64,000 nt of DNA from NCBI GenBank assembly GCA_014529385.2, contig CM043955.1, forward strand, positions 134,922,108 through 134,986,107, given 5' to 3'. This document shows, one piece after another, positions 1 through 10,807 of the stretch; position 1 is the first letter of the stretch; every line of letters starts with the position of its first letter. The translations under genes and the position numbers were made by a program. A model generated the notes under the pieces. The model saw nothing but the letters and a program-made list of their open reading frames with translations. It was not told the origin of the DNA and did no database searches. The DNA comes from Adiantum capillus-veneris (taxonomy: Eukaryota > Streptophyta > Polypodiopsida > Polypodiales > Pteridaceae).

Positions 1-466
1 GACTTTTTATTTCCCCGTGGCTCACTCAAGAGTACGAACATGATGTGATTATCGCCTGGAATCATCTTCAGATGGCCAAGGAAGATACTCCGTATATTTA
101 TTGCGAGAGATTCCGGGATGTTTTTTTACCTGCTCCATCCTTTAAAAAGATCAGTTTTAAGCAGCAAGTCCAGCAATTTTGCTGTGGACTTCCCAAAGAG
201 ATACAAGATTAGTGTTTTTAAAAAAATCAGAGTCCATACAACAACTGATGGGACATGCTAAGCAAGGGTTTGCTATGCATTCAGGTAACTTGACCTATCC
301 AACCGAACAACTTTCGACGAATGATGACAGAAGAAGAGGAAAGAAAGATACACGTCCCCAACTGACAGAGAAATAGAAAGACAAATACCTCAAAACACGG
401 AAGTGTTTTGACTGTGGAGAACGAGGACATATATCTCTGCAGTGCCCCAAAAAGGCACAAGAATGA
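1..466 (+). pseudogene. Ty3/gypsy gag remnant with CCHC zinc knuckle
   Basis: Broken frames read a retrotransposon gag: EYEHDVIIAWNHLQMAKEDT, then YCERFRDVFLPAPSF and FCCGLPKEIQ followed by a stop. A frame from about base 219 carries IQQLMGHAKQGFAMH. A zinc knuckle CFDCGERGHISLQC lies at 404-445. The same protein is encoded by the decayed gag at 54540-54780 (YCERFSDTYLLVSSFQKI, RLMRHAKQGFGMH). The 5' end lies outside the window. Stops and frameshifts make it non-coding. Confidence 0.75.
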
Positions 467-1290
467 GAACGATTGATAGACTGAAATAGAACTGGTGAGG
501 AGATGCTCGCTCCAGATCAAATACTGATATGCTGAAAGTATTTTTGCTTTATGAATGATTAATTTTGAAATAGGAATTCCTGAAGATGACTCTGAATTTA
601 TGTGAAATAAACGTGTTTTGGAAGATCCTGCTATTTATGTACAGATAACAGGTGAAATTGAGAATGAGATGATGATGACTTGGGAGATGACAGCTCCAAA
701 ATGAACCTGATCACTATTCGAGATAAGAATCGTGAATTTTGAATGATGATGATGACTGATGATGAATGATATGACTGAATATTGTGGTGAGCACATCACG
801 AGTTCCCAAGGGATGAGATGGCTACACACAGCGATAAGATGACTAGACTGAATGATTGAAACACTCTTTAGTATGAACTCAATGTGTGATTGATGAACTC
901 GAATTCCCGGAAATGAATCTGATTTTTGATTACTCACACATGTGTTGTGTTTGAGAGCAAGATTGAAAGATGGAATGATTGATGAAATGACTGTAGCATT
1001 TCGGTCTTGAATCTATGGACACGATCGCAATAAGAATTAGTTGATCCGACATCAGTGAGTTCCAGTGTGGATCTAGATGCGATTGCTAAATACGTTGCCA
1101 GGGATCATGGTCCTAGATCTGGATGGAGTTTATATGATATGACTTGAATGTGATGTGATGTGACTGTTGTCTTTGTACAAGTGCTAGATTTGTGTCGTCT
1201 AGTGCGTCGGTACTTAGAGTCAGTTGTTGAATTGGTTTATGGCTTGTGTTTGATTTTGCAGGCGTAATCGAGGGCGAGTACAATTATTTC
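467..1290 (+). other. Decayed internal region of the gypsy element
   Basis: AT-rich sequence with no ORF over about 100 codons. Parts resemble the stretch at 55300-55670 (GATGAGATGGCT-like blocks). The 3' end around 1250-1290 (GCAGGCGTAATCGAGGGCG) matches, in opposite orientation, the sequence at 42018-42050 just inside the 3' LTR of another copy. Most of pol seems deleted or beyond recognition. Confidence 0.55.
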
Positions 1291-1302
1291 AAGAGGGGGG
1301 TA

Positions 1303-1726
1303 TGTCACAAACTGATGACGTGGAAGCTCGGACTGATGATGTGGCAGTACGGAATCCCGCAAATTGCATCGGCATGCTGACATGGCGGCAATATGGATCT
1401 CCACGTTTTGCGTTGGCATGCCATGTGGCAGGTTGCACGGATTTCCACGATTTTCGCTGGCTGCTTTTGGGCTAAAGAGCTTTTGAGGTTGCATCTTTTC
1501 ATGTACTTGCTTTTGATTTTGAGGTGAAGGGCCTTTAAATAAGAACCCAAGGCCACTTCTCCCCTCAGTTAGCTGACGAGCTTCTGAGAGAGGGCCCACG
1601 GGAATTGTAACTTTGCTCAAGCATTAATATAAAAATAAATACAGAAAGGGGCGCTAGATTGTATTTTAAGTGATTCTCTTGTATGGTGTGCCCGATTACC
1701 AACTTGGGGTGTCCAAGTCTGTAACA
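1303..1726 (+). repeat. 3' LTR of the gypsy element, with polypurine tract
   Basis: The polypurine tract AAGAGGGGGGTA (1291-1302) is followed by the LTR start TGTCACAA. A TATA-like TTTAAATA lies at 1534-1541. The R/U5 motif GAAAGGGGCGC occurs near 1648, and the end GTCCAAGTCTGTAACA is near 1726. The same LTR family is seen at 21921-22571, 40850-42001 (minus) and 53394-53565. The end is placed by comparison with 53540-53566, where a primer-binding site follows. Confidence 0.72.
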
Positions 1727-2260
1727 CATGTGGTAGGGCATGTCCGAGTGCCTGGTGTGCCTCTGAGTAAAAAAGATTGTCCCTCCCATTGAAACTGTCC
1801 TCAAAGGCTCCTACAGCTAATCTCATAGACCCATTGCAATTCCATGTGGCAATCTTGATTTTAGTCCCATAGGTCGTGCACCGTCATGCGGTGCATCTCT
1901 CCAAGGTCACCATTTACCATCCCTGTAAAAAGAAACTTTCCCTTTTTCCCTTGCTGCTTGGATTTCTAGAATGACCTCTTTGATCGTGCTAGCTGTGTCA
2001 AGGTGAGGCCATCACCTAAGAAAACTCCTGTCTTCTTTAGAGTAGGTCTCCCTTCTTCTTTCCCACTCTCCAAGCTCTTGTATGGAGATATAATCCCCAT
2101 GATACCCATGAGCTCTTCCACTTCATCATCCACATTGTCTTGATCTTTAAGACCGGATACTCTAACATGCATGGCTCTCATCCTCCTTTTTTGTTCCTCT
2201 TCCAAGGTCATGTTTTTTACGTCTATGAATGCCCCATGTACAAGACATTGTTGCATGCAG
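1727..2260 (-). pseudogene. LINE fragment: C-terminal half of ORF1 and start of ORF2
   Basis: On the minus strand 2256-1966 reads TLEEEQKRRMRAMHVRVSGL, then RPTLKKTGVFLGDGLTLTQL, matching ORF1 of LINE B (10808-11677) with an internal deletion. 1826-1730 reads MRLAVGAFEDSF and then EAHQALGHALPHV, the endonuclease start seen in LINE A. It ends at the gypsy LTR. With 2735-3118 it makes one inverted LINE copy. Confidence 0.75.
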
Positions 2261-2734
2261 CAGGTAGGACACGGGTTGAGAGCTTGTTCGCTGCTTGTCC
2301 CAAAACTTTAAAACGGTTGCTTGCAAGTGGTATGTTTTCTACAGGTAGCTTGCAAAACCAATATGGCACAAGCAGAAGGGTACGGGCAGGTAGCTCTGTG
2401 CGAGCAGATTAGGGTTTACATTGTGGCAGCCTGAAGGTACAGAAGGAACAGGGAACAGGTTAAGCATTCGCAAAAAACAAAGCTTGAGGAAAACAAAAAA
2501 CAGTAGGCATTTTGGAATACAGATTACACATTTTTGAGAGACAAATGTATGCATAATTGAGGGAAAAATGTATGCATAATTGAGGAACAAATAGGAATGC
2601 TTATGTATGCATAACTAAGGAAAAACAGGGAAGAAATATATGCATTTATGAGGATCTTTTATTTATACATGGTGTGGAGATAGGGGAGATCCATTTAGTC
2701 CAATCATTTTGTTACATTTTTCAGCTTTATTCTC
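2261..2734. other. Non-coding stretch, probable LINE 5' leader
   Basis: No coding signal. At 2543-2620 a short unit containing ATGTATGCATAA is repeated three times; the same word occurs in the leader of LINE B (about 11738-11752 on the minus strand). Lying just upstream of the ORF1 start at 2735, it is most simply the inverted 5' leader of the neighbouring LINE copy. Confidence 0.4.
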
Positions 2735-3118
2735 ATGTCATCTCAAATAGGCAAGCAAACTCAAACATATGCTTCACTCCAAATGAAATTCCGCCATGAA
2801 TCAGAAATGAAGGCATGGAGAAAAGAGATGGAGGATTGGAAAATGCGAAGATTATTTTCTATCAAGAGAATGAAGAAAAGGAGAAGAGGTGGAAGGATGA
2901 GAAGGATCACCATTGGAGAGTAGCCTTTCGGATCTCCACAAAGAGGTGGCGGGAACACAATCGAAAAGCGGACTTGAAGAGGGGGAATTCCAGCTCTCTT
3001 TGAGGGAAGAAATTGACAACATCAAAGAGCAGGTAAAGACGATTAAAACCAAGGAAGAACATAACAAGTCGGGAATGTCTTTGTGGGCAGAAGTCACGAA
3101 AACACAAAAGAAGGTAGC
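2735..3118 (+). pseudogene. LINE ORF1, N-terminal half, inverted
   Basis: Two overlapping frames encode a charged coiled-coil protein: MKFRHESEMKAWRKEMEDWK, then GLEEGEFQLSLREEIDNIKE and SLWAEVTKTQKKVAE. This corresponds to about residues 20-140 of the LINE B ORF1 (RRLEDGEIQPSMIDELNSI, WVEVLFKTQKK). It is frameshifted and ends exactly at the AG microsatellite at 3119. Confidence 0.75.
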
Positions 3119-3133
3119 AGAGAGAGAGAGAGA
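3119..3133 (+). repeat. (AG)n microsatellite at LINE junction
   Basis: A short (AG)7-8 tract lies between the inverted ORF1 fragment and the (AAATG)n tail of LINE A. On the minus strand it is (CT)n directly after the LINE A 3' tail. Confidence 0.9.
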
Positions 3134-3397
3134 AATGAAATGAAATGAAATGAAATGTTATATTAACGTCTTCAAAAGGCCAAAATGACCTATGAGACCA
3201 ATCAGTTACAAAATAGTGAATCTAATACCATGTCTGGGTACAAAAGAACTAGAAAAGAACTAGAAGTGGAACAAAATACTACTACTACTACTACAATCTA
3301 AAACTACGTGGGTGTAGCAGCTGATACAATAGGTACCCGGTAAACTGGATGTAACAGTGTGTGAAACAAAGATGGAAGAAATGGTGAGGATCCATCC

Positions 3398-6300
3398 TCA
3401 TCTGCACTCTGGATGTCGAGAGAGTATGGCTCGAATCTTCTGTTGTAGTCTCCGTCGATGCTGTGTAGCTCCTCTCCTCAGTCGCGGTCGTCTGTATCTC
3501 TGTAGCTCCAATGCTCGGTCGATGAGAGTGCCAGTAGTGGTCGAATGAGTGTGGGACGAGCTCTGCAGTGGTGGCTGCTCCTCTGGCTGTCCCATATCTA
3601 GTGAAAAGAAATCTGTAATGTGTCTCTGGGACTGCCTCTCTCTAGCTCTCCCCAGTAAAGTGTCTCTATACCTGTGTAACTCAAGTAGATATAGTCCAAG
3701 ACATCTCTGATCCTCATAACTCATGACCCTAGATAGAGGACCAAAACCCTCTCTGAATAAGCAGTGGAAACGCCCCCGTATCTCATAGAACACTGTGCAA
3801 TGACATATGTAGTGCAACTCTGTCTCTGGCTCTCTCTGGCATAATCGGCATATCCTGCTGTCTGCTGGTATCCCTCTGAATCTACCGGTCTCAATCTCGA
3901 GCTGATGTGAGGATGTGCGTATCTGACCAATGGCACAACGCAAACCATGAGACATATGTGTGTCCATGTAGCTGGGTCGAATCACAAACCCATCTCCTGT
4001 GAGGTGGAGAAGATGCTCTCTATAGAAAGCCATCTTTGTGCTCAACTCCTGAGGCGGCTCTATCCATGTCCTCCTGGTGTCGAGCTGGATCAGGTCCTTA
4101 CGAATGAGTCTAGTGATCTCCACCCGTGTAAGAGACAGCGAGGGTGCCTGAAGAGAATACTGGAAAGGGGGCAACCTGTCCATGGTGAAGCCATGCGTCT
4201 GAAACCATGAAGTCATCTGTGCATACCAGCATGAAGTGTCCCCCTGTAGAGCTAACTGTCTGGAAGACTCAAGGGCCAATCTAGCATATCTGTCTCTAGT
4301 AGTATCCCATAGGCTGTGCACAAAGGACACTGATCTGGTAAGCGCCTCAATCTCCATGGGGGGGGCAGCTAGCTCTGCTCGAATGATCGCGTGAGGTACG
4401 GAGGCCTTGGCTCTAATCAATCGGGAGATCATAGATACCAAGGGCCTCTCCATACCTCTCCAACCATCCTGGCCTACAGAAGGTCCCCATACCTGTACCC
4501 CATACATCATAGCTGAGGCTACTAAAGTATCAAAGAGCCATAACTTTGTCCGAGGTTCCTGGAACTGAACCTGCGAACACATCCTCTCCAAGCCTCCCAA
4601 GGCCGCATAAGCTCTGGTCAGTCTAGTCTTTGCTGCTCTCCCCAAAGAAAACCTCGGCCCAGTGAAGACTATCCCAAGGTAAGTGTATGCATCTGTATAC
4701 TCCACAATCTCTTGACCATACGTGAAGGTCGGTGCCGATCTCCTGATCCACTGCGGTGTGGTGTTAAACACCATGACCTTGGTTTTACCAAGGTTTACAG
4801 ACAATCCACTATCCTCTGCAAAACTGTGTAATGCATCCAACTGTCGCTGCATACCCTCTGGTGAGTCAGAGATCAAGACAATATCATCAGCATATAACAA
4901 CAATGGGATCCACGTCCCTGCCAGCTGGGCACCTCTATCACCCTCTCTGTCAATGTAATCAGACACCTCATCAACATACATACCAAATAGAGTAGGAGAC
5001 AATGGGCAACCCTGTTTCACCCCGATAGTGGAGTGAACTAAGTCAGATATCCCCTCTGGGGTGCGTACATGTCCCATCACTGATCTGTATAAAGCCATAA
5101 TCCCCCAAATCAACACTGTGGGCACCCCCATCTCCTGCAGTCTGCGCATCAGTCGAGCTCTCGGTACCATGTCAAATGCTTTGCGGAAATCCACAAAGCT
5201 ACAATAAATCCGTCTCCCATGTGACCTGCCCTCCTCAATGATAGCTCTGAGTGTCAGAATATGGTCAAGAGTGGAGAAACCCCTCCTGAAACCTGCCTGT
5301 CCCTTTGCCCGTACACCCTCACCCTCTGCCCAGTTACTCAACTGCTGCTCAATAATGGATGCATACAATCGTGCCAGTGTGTGTCCAACCATAATAGTGC
5401 GGTAATTTCCAGGCTCTGTAGGATCACCTGCCTTGAATATAGGCACAATAGTAGACAACCTCCAAGTCTCAGGTAATCCCTCACACATGGCACGATTGAA
5501 CAACACTGCAAGAACCTCCATCAGCATATCCCTAGCATGTATAAAGTGCTCCGCTACTAGACCGTCATGATCGTAAGCCCTCCTGGTCCTCATCCTGTCA
5601 ATGGCTCTCTTTACCATCTCAGTGGTAAAGAAGGTGCTCGTAGGTGGACATGGCTCTGTAGGATCTGGAAGGGGATCCTGCCCAGGAACCGTATATAACG
5701 ATGTCGCATACTGGCCCCACACATCAGGAGAAGTAATCACTGGGGGAGGGGAGTGCTCATGGAAGAGTCGCCATGCCTCGCCTGAGTCTCTACTCAAGAA
5801 CAACTGATACAAGTCTCGCTCCATCTGGGCCAGGTAAGCTCGTTTCTTCTTTCGCACAAGGCGCCGGAAAGCAATCCGCGACTGTCTGTAGGTGATGACT
5901 CCTAAATGAAGATCCCTCTGAAGCTGGGCTCTCATCTCTCTGCACTCCTCATCATACCAACTATTCTGGGGCATGCTCCCAGAATGTCGCCTCCGATCCG
6001 GTTGAGTGTGTGGGTATGCCTCTGATGCTGCATCATGTAGTGTCTCAGTCAATAAAGTAGTGCACTCCTCTACTGAGAGGCCTGGAGCAACTGTGCATAG
6101 ACGATCCCAGATCGCCTCTGTATAAACCGAGTCAGTCTCTGGTGTAAATGTATAACGGGTGTGTGACCTGCCTCCTGATTTCTGGGCTGTACTAAACTGA
6201 AAAGATACGGACAGTGTCAAGAGAGCATGATCCACTGCTACGCCCACTGGTCTGGCTCCCACCGTGAAATCCTGAATACAAGGAATAAAGCTCGGCTGTG

Positions 6301-7009
6301 TCATAACATAGTCCACTGTACTGGCCCCATGTCTGTGTGGAAAGCATGTGAAGCCTGCTGCTCCAGGAAACCGCTGTAAGCCATTAAGTATGGCTAGCCC
6401 ATGTGTAGTCGTCATCTCCGTGAGGTATCTCCCATACTCAGTCTGCTCTCTGTCATGTGAGCATCTGTCAAACCCAAGCTCACCCACATCCAACTCTCTA
6501 AGCATCTCATCTGAGGTGTCGTAGAAGACTGTCTGACAGTTGCCCGTTCGAGCATTGAAGTCTCCTAGGAGGATGATATCACCATCCCTAGAAAACTCCC
6601 ATATATCATCATCTAGAATTGAGAAAGGCGATTGCCCTCTGGATACAGCATATACTGACGTACTGGGGGGGAAGTAACATATAGCAATATATAGAAATCG
6701 ACCTGTGTCAGCTCTCAGCCTCACCCACATGTATCTAGCCTGATCATCTCTCCGTACAATATGTAGTAGTGGCTGTAGCTCCTCCCTAAACAACACCGCT
6801 ACTCCTCCTGAACCTCTACTCCCATGCTCAGATCTCGTGACTGTTCTGTGGGCTGTCTCCCATTTGTATCCCACCACATGTGGCAACAGTTGGCCAGGGG
6901 CCTGGTGAGTCTCTGAAAAGAAAACAATGTCCTTGTCTCTAAAACTGTCCTCAAAGGCACCAACATCCAACCTCATAGACCCATTACAATTCCAAGTCGC
7001 CATCCTCAA
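3398..7009 (-). CDS. LINE A ORF2: endonuclease-reverse transcriptase, 1203 aa
   Basis: Uninterrupted ORF. The APE-type endonuclease occupies about residues 1-270 (WNCNG, SETHQAPG, LLGDFNARTG, HGASTVDYV, VDHALL). Reverse transcriptase lies at about 505-790 with FVDFRKAFD (~600), GVKQGCPLSPTLF and the catalytic YADDIVL (~703). A C-terminal zinc finger CRLCQREPETELHYICHC is near 1050. These activities nick target DNA and copy the LINE RNA from the nick. The protein differs from the L1-type LINEs at 14186 and 35330, which have FADDS and a DUF4283-like ORF1. The exact clade needs a tree. Confidence 0.92.
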   Translation of the reverse strand: MRMATWNCNGSMRLDVGAFEDSFRDKDIVFFSETHQAPGQLLPHVVGYKWETAHRTVTRSEHGSRGSGGVAVLFREELQPLLHIVRRDDQARYMWVRLRADTGRFLYIAICYFPPSTSVYAVSRGQSPFSILDDDIWEFSRDGDIILLGDFNARTGNCQTVFYDTSDEMLRELDVGELGFDRCSHDREQTEYGRYLTEMTTTHGLAILNGLQRFPGAAGFTCFPHRHGASTVDYVMTQPSFIPCIQDFTVGARPVGVAVDHALLTLSVSFQFSTAQKSGGRSHTRYTFTPETDSVYTEAIWDRLCTVAPGLSVEECTTLLTETLHDAASEAYPHTQPDRRRHSGSMPQNSWYDEECREMRAQLQRDLHLGVITYRQSRIAFRRLVRKKKRAYLAQMERDLYQLFLSRDSGEAWRLFHEHSPPPVITSPDVWGQYATSLYTVPGQDPLPDPTEPCPPTSTFFTTEMVKRAIDRMRTRRAYDHDGLVAEHFIHARDMLMEVLAVLFNRAMCEGLPETWRLSTIVPIFKAGDPTEPGNYRTIMVGHTLARLYASIIEQQLSNWAEGEGVRAKGQAGFRRGFSTLDHILTLRAIIEEGRSHGRRIYCSFVDFRKAFDMVPRARLMRRLQEMGVPTVLIWGIMALYRSVMGHVRTPEGISDLVHSTIGVKQGCPLSPTLFGMYVDEVSDYIDREGDRGAQLAGTWIPLLLYADDIVLISDSPEGMQRQLDALHSFAEDSGLSVNLGKTKVMVFNTTPQWIRRSAPTFTYGQEIVEYTDAYTYLGIVFTGPRFSLGRAAKTRLTRAYAALGGLERMCSQVQFQEPRTKLWLFDTLVASAMMYGVQVWGPSVGQDGWRGMERPLVSMISRLIRAKASVPHAIIRAELAAPPMEIEALTRSVSFVHSLWDTTRDRYARLALESSRQLALQGDTSCWYAQMTSWFQTHGFTMDRLPPFQYSLQAPSLSLTRVEITRLIRKDLIQLDTRRTWIEPPQELSTKMAFYREHLLHLTGDGFVIRPSYMDTHMSHGLRCAIGQIRTSSHQLEIETGRFRGIPADSRICRLCQREPETELHYICHCTVFYEIRGRFHCLFREGFGPLSRVMSYEDQRCLGLYLLELHRYRDTLLGRARERQSQRHITDFFSLDMGQPEEQPPLQSSSHTHSTTTGTLIDRALELQRYRRPRLRRGATQHRRRLQQKIRAILSRHPECR

Positions 7010-7033
7010 TGTGGTCCCATAGGTCTCGCACCG

Positions 7034-7337
7034 TCATGTAGAGCGCCGCTCTACAATCACCACCCGACCATCTCTGTAAAAGGCCATCTTCCCCTTCTCC
7101 CTTGCCGCTTGAATCTCGGGCATTACTTCTCTCATATGCGCAAGTTGTGAGAGAGTGAGGTCATCGCCTAAGAAAATACCTGTCTTCTTGAGAGTAGGTC
7201 TCTTTCTCAAGAATTCCTTCTTCTCTTCCAATGAAGGGAAGCGTAGTATGAGAGCTCTTTCCTTTGAAGATTCTCCGGGGCCCTCACTCTTCTTGCCCAC
7301 TCTCCATGCCTTTGTGTGTGAAGGCTTCTCCACCCCC

Positions 7338-7339
<2 letters not shown>
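7034..7339 (-). pseudogene. LINE A ORF1, C-terminal fragment
   Basis: 101 codons matching the last third of the LINE B ORF1: VEKPSHTKAWRVGKKSEG, then RPTLKKTGIFLGDDLTLSQL and AHMREVMPEI. It is cut at its N-terminus by the AG microsatellite. It stops 25 bp before the ORF2 start, the same ORF1-ORF2 spacing as in LINE B. Confidence 0.85.

Positions 7340-7340
<1 letters not shown>

Positions 7341-7400
<60 letters not shown>
7341..7400 (+). repeat. (AG)30 microsatellite between LINE B and LINE A
   Basis: A pure 60-bp AG repeat. Read on the minus strand it is (CT)n lying after the LINE B 3' tail and before the truncated 5' end of LINE A. Confidence 0.97.
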
Positions 7401-7407
<7 letters not shown>

Positions 7408-7774
7408 TAATGAAAGAAATGATATATTAACGTCTACAAAAGGCCAAATGACCTATGAGACCAACTGATTACAATGATGAGTTTAGTACCAAGTCTGGGT
7501 ACAAACAAGGAAAACTACAAACAAAGAACTGATAGGAGTGCTACCGACTCCTATGGGTGGCTGGTAGGCTGAGCAATGGTATCATGCCATAAAGGTACAA
7601 AGTGGGGATAAGTGTCACCATGATACAATATAGCAGTAGCATGAAGCCTATCCTGATCGACACTCTGGGTGTCGTGCTAGAATCCTGTGGATCCTCTGTC
7701 GCAATCTCCGTCGGTGCTGTGTGGCTCCCCTCCTCAGTCGCGGTCCTCTCGATCTCCCTAACTCTATGGCTTGA

Positions 7775-10700
7775 TCAATGAGAGTACCGCTGGTGTGTAT
7801 GGGTGGGAACCGAGCTCTGTGGTGGTGGTGTCCCCTCTGCCTCTGTGGTACTCAGACTGAAGAAATCTGAGATGCGTCTCTGGGACTGTCTCTGTCTTTG
7901 CCCATTCAATAGAGCGTCTCTATGTCTCTGAATCTCAAGTAGGAATAATCCGAGACATCTTTGATCCTGATATCTCATGACTCTATCTAACGAGTCAAAG
8001 CCATCTCTGAATAGACAATGAAAGCGTCCCCGTATCTCATAGTAGACTGTGCAGCGACATATGTAGTGAAACTCTGTCTCTGGCTCTGCATGGCATAACT
8101 GACATATCCTACTGTCTGCTGGTATGCCTCTTGATCTACCTGTCTCAATCCCAAGCTGGTGTGAAGATGTGCGAATCTGGCCTATAGCACATCGTAACCC
8201 ATGAGATAGATGTGTGTCCATGTAACTGGGCCGTGTGACAAATCCGTCTGTCGTGAGTTGAAGAAGATGCTCTCTATAGAAAACTCTCTTCGTACCCAAC
8301 TCCCGTGATGGCTCTATCCATGTCCTCTTGCTATCAAGCTGGATAAGATCCTGCCGAATGAGTCTAGTAGTCTCCATCCATGTAAGAGCCAAGGATGGTG
8401 CATCAAGAGAATACTGGAAAGGGGGCAGCCTGTCCATGCTGAAACCATGCCTCTGAAACCATGAGCTCATCTGTGCATACCAACATGATGTATCTCCCTG
8501 TAATGCCAGCTGTCTGGATGACTCAAGAGCAAGCCTGGCATACCTATCCCTGGTGGTGTCCCATAAGCTGTGTACAAATGTTACTGATCTGGTGAGTGCC
8601 TCAACCTCCATAGGTGGGGCAGCCAGCTCCGCTCGTATGATGTCATGTGGGATTGAGGCCTTGGCTCTAATCAGCCTAGAAATCATAGATATCAGGGGTC
8701 TCTCCATATTACTCCATCCTGCACTGTCAATAGACATTCCCCAAACCTGAACCCCGTAATGCATAACTGAAGCGACCAAAGTATCAAAAAGCCAGAGCTT
8801 TGTTCGAGGTTCCTGGAACTGAACCTGCGAACAAATCCTCTCTAAACCACCTAGGGCTGCATAGGCACGAGTCAATCTAGTGTTTGCTGCCACTTTTAGT
8901 GTGAACCTCGGTCCACTAAAGACCACCCCAAGATATGTGTATGCATCAGTGTACTCCATACTGTCCTGCCCATATGTGAAAGTAGGTGCTGATCTCCTAA
9001 CCCACTGTGGCGTGGTATTAAATACCATGACCTTGGTTTTACCAAGGTTGACAGACAATCCACTATCCTCTGCAAAACTATGCAATGCGTCCAAATGTCT
9101 CTGCATACCCTCCGGTGAGTCTGATATCAACACGATATCGTCAGCATACAATAAAAGAGGGATCCATGTCCCTGCAAGCTGAGCACCTCTATCTCCTCCT
9201 CTGTCAATATAATCAGAGACCTCATCAACATACATACCAAATAAAGTAGAGGACAGTGGGCATCCCTGTTTCACTCCGATAGTGGAGTGAACTATGTCAG
9301 ATATCCCCTCTGATGTGCGTACATGACCCATCACTGAACTGTACAATGCCATAATCCCCCACATCAGCTCTGTGGGTACCCCCAATTCTATAAGTCGGCG
9401 TATCAATCTGGCCCTCGGTACTGTGTCAAAAGCTTTGCGGAAATCCACAAAGCTGCAGTATATCTGTCTACCATGTGCTCGACCCTCCTCAATGATAGCT
9501 CTGAGTGTAAAGACATGATCTAGTGTGGAGAAACCCCTTCTGAAACCAGCCTGCCCAGGTGCCCGTATGCCCATAATCTCTGCCCAACTGCTCAGCCTAT
9601 GCTCGAGGATGGATGCATATAACCGTGCCAATGTGTGTCCTACCATGATAGTACGGTAATTCCCCGGCACTGTGGGGTCTCCTGTCTTGAAGATAGGTAC
9701 AATAGTAGATAATCTCCAAGACTCAGGGAAGCCCTCACACATGACACGGTTGAATAACCGTGCAAGCATCTCTGTTAGGCTGAGTGTGTGGGTATGCCTC
9801 TGTCGCTACCCCATGTAATGTCACTGTCAGCATAGATGTGATCTCCTCCACTGTGTATACTGGCTCTGATGTGCATAAAAGCCTACGTATTTCCTCTGCA
9901 TAGACTGATCAGTCTCTGGTGTAAAAGTATAGCGTGGATGTCTACCACCCCGTGAGGCCTGAGATGTATTGTACTCAAAGGAGACTGATAATGTCAAAAG
10001 TGCATGATCTACTGCTATCCCAACAGGCTTGGGCCCCACTGTGAAATCCTGAATGTGAGAGATAAAGCTCGGATGTGTCAGAACATAGTCTACAGTGCTG
10101 GACCCATGTCTGTGTGGAAAATAAGTAAAACCTATAGACAATGGGAAAGTCGTTAAACCATTCAGTATGGCTAAACTATGAGTAGTCGTCATCTCTCTCA
10201 GGTATCTCCCATACTCTATATGCTCTCTATCGTATGAGCATCTCTCAAGTCCCATCTCCTCTGGCTCTAGCTCTCTAAGCATCTCCTCTGATGTGTCATA
10301 GAAGACTGTCTGTGAGCTGCCTGTACGGGCATTGAAATCCCCCAGGAGTATGATGTCTCCATCCCTGGAGAACTCCCAGATATCATCATAAAGTACAGAG
10401 TAAGGAGACTGTCCTCTGGATGAAGCATATACTGAAGTGCTGGGAGGAAAATAGCTGGCGATGTACAAGAAACGTCCAGTCTCTGCCCTCAGCCTCACCC
10501 ACAAGTATCTGGCCTGATCATCTCTCCGAACTATGTGCAGTAGTGGTTGGAGCTCCTCTCTGAAAAGAACTGCTACACCTCCTGATCCTCTAGTAACATG
10601 CGCAGTTCTGGTGCATGTCCGACAAGCTGTCTCCCATCTGTATCCTGATATATGCGGCATCAACTGTCCTGGAGCCTGATGAGTCTTTGAGTAGAAAACA

Positions 10701-10777
10701 ATGTCTCTGTCTCTGAAGCTGTCCTCAAAGGCCCCCACATCAAGTCTATACGAACCATTACAGTTCCAAACCGCCAT
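7775..10777 (-). pseudogene. LINE B ORF2, deleted between endonuclease and RT
   Basis: The endonuclease part (10777-9827) starts MAVWNCNGS and holds KTHQAPG, LLGDFNARTG and VDHALL. The RT part (9769-7775) holds FVDFRKAFD, GVKQGCPLSSTLF, YADDIVL and CQLCHAEPETEFHYICRC. Against LINE A, about 158 codons are missing: AYPHTQPN runs straight into EMLARLFNR near 9777. The EN block shifts frame near 9910, and the C-terminus shifts frame near 7790. The copy cannot encode a full ORF2. Confidence 0.88.
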
Positions 10778-10807
10778 CCTGAGAGTGGTCCCATAGGTCT
10801 CGCACCG

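Larger units (their letters stand above)
3134..7340 (-). mobile_element. LINE A: non-LTR retrotransposon, 5'-truncated, intact ORF2
   Basis: Minus-strand order: ORF1 C-terminal fragment (7339-7034), ORF2 (7009-3398), a 240-bp 3' UTR, then a pentamer tail reading (AAATG)n on the plus strand at 3134-3156. The 3' UTR block TTAACGTC...GGCCAAAATGACC recurs at the 3' ends of LINE B, C and G. Both borders touch AG/CT microsatellite (3119-3133, 7341-7400). No poly(A) is present. The 5' end is cut inside ORF1 at the GVEKPSH motif. Confidence 0.9.
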
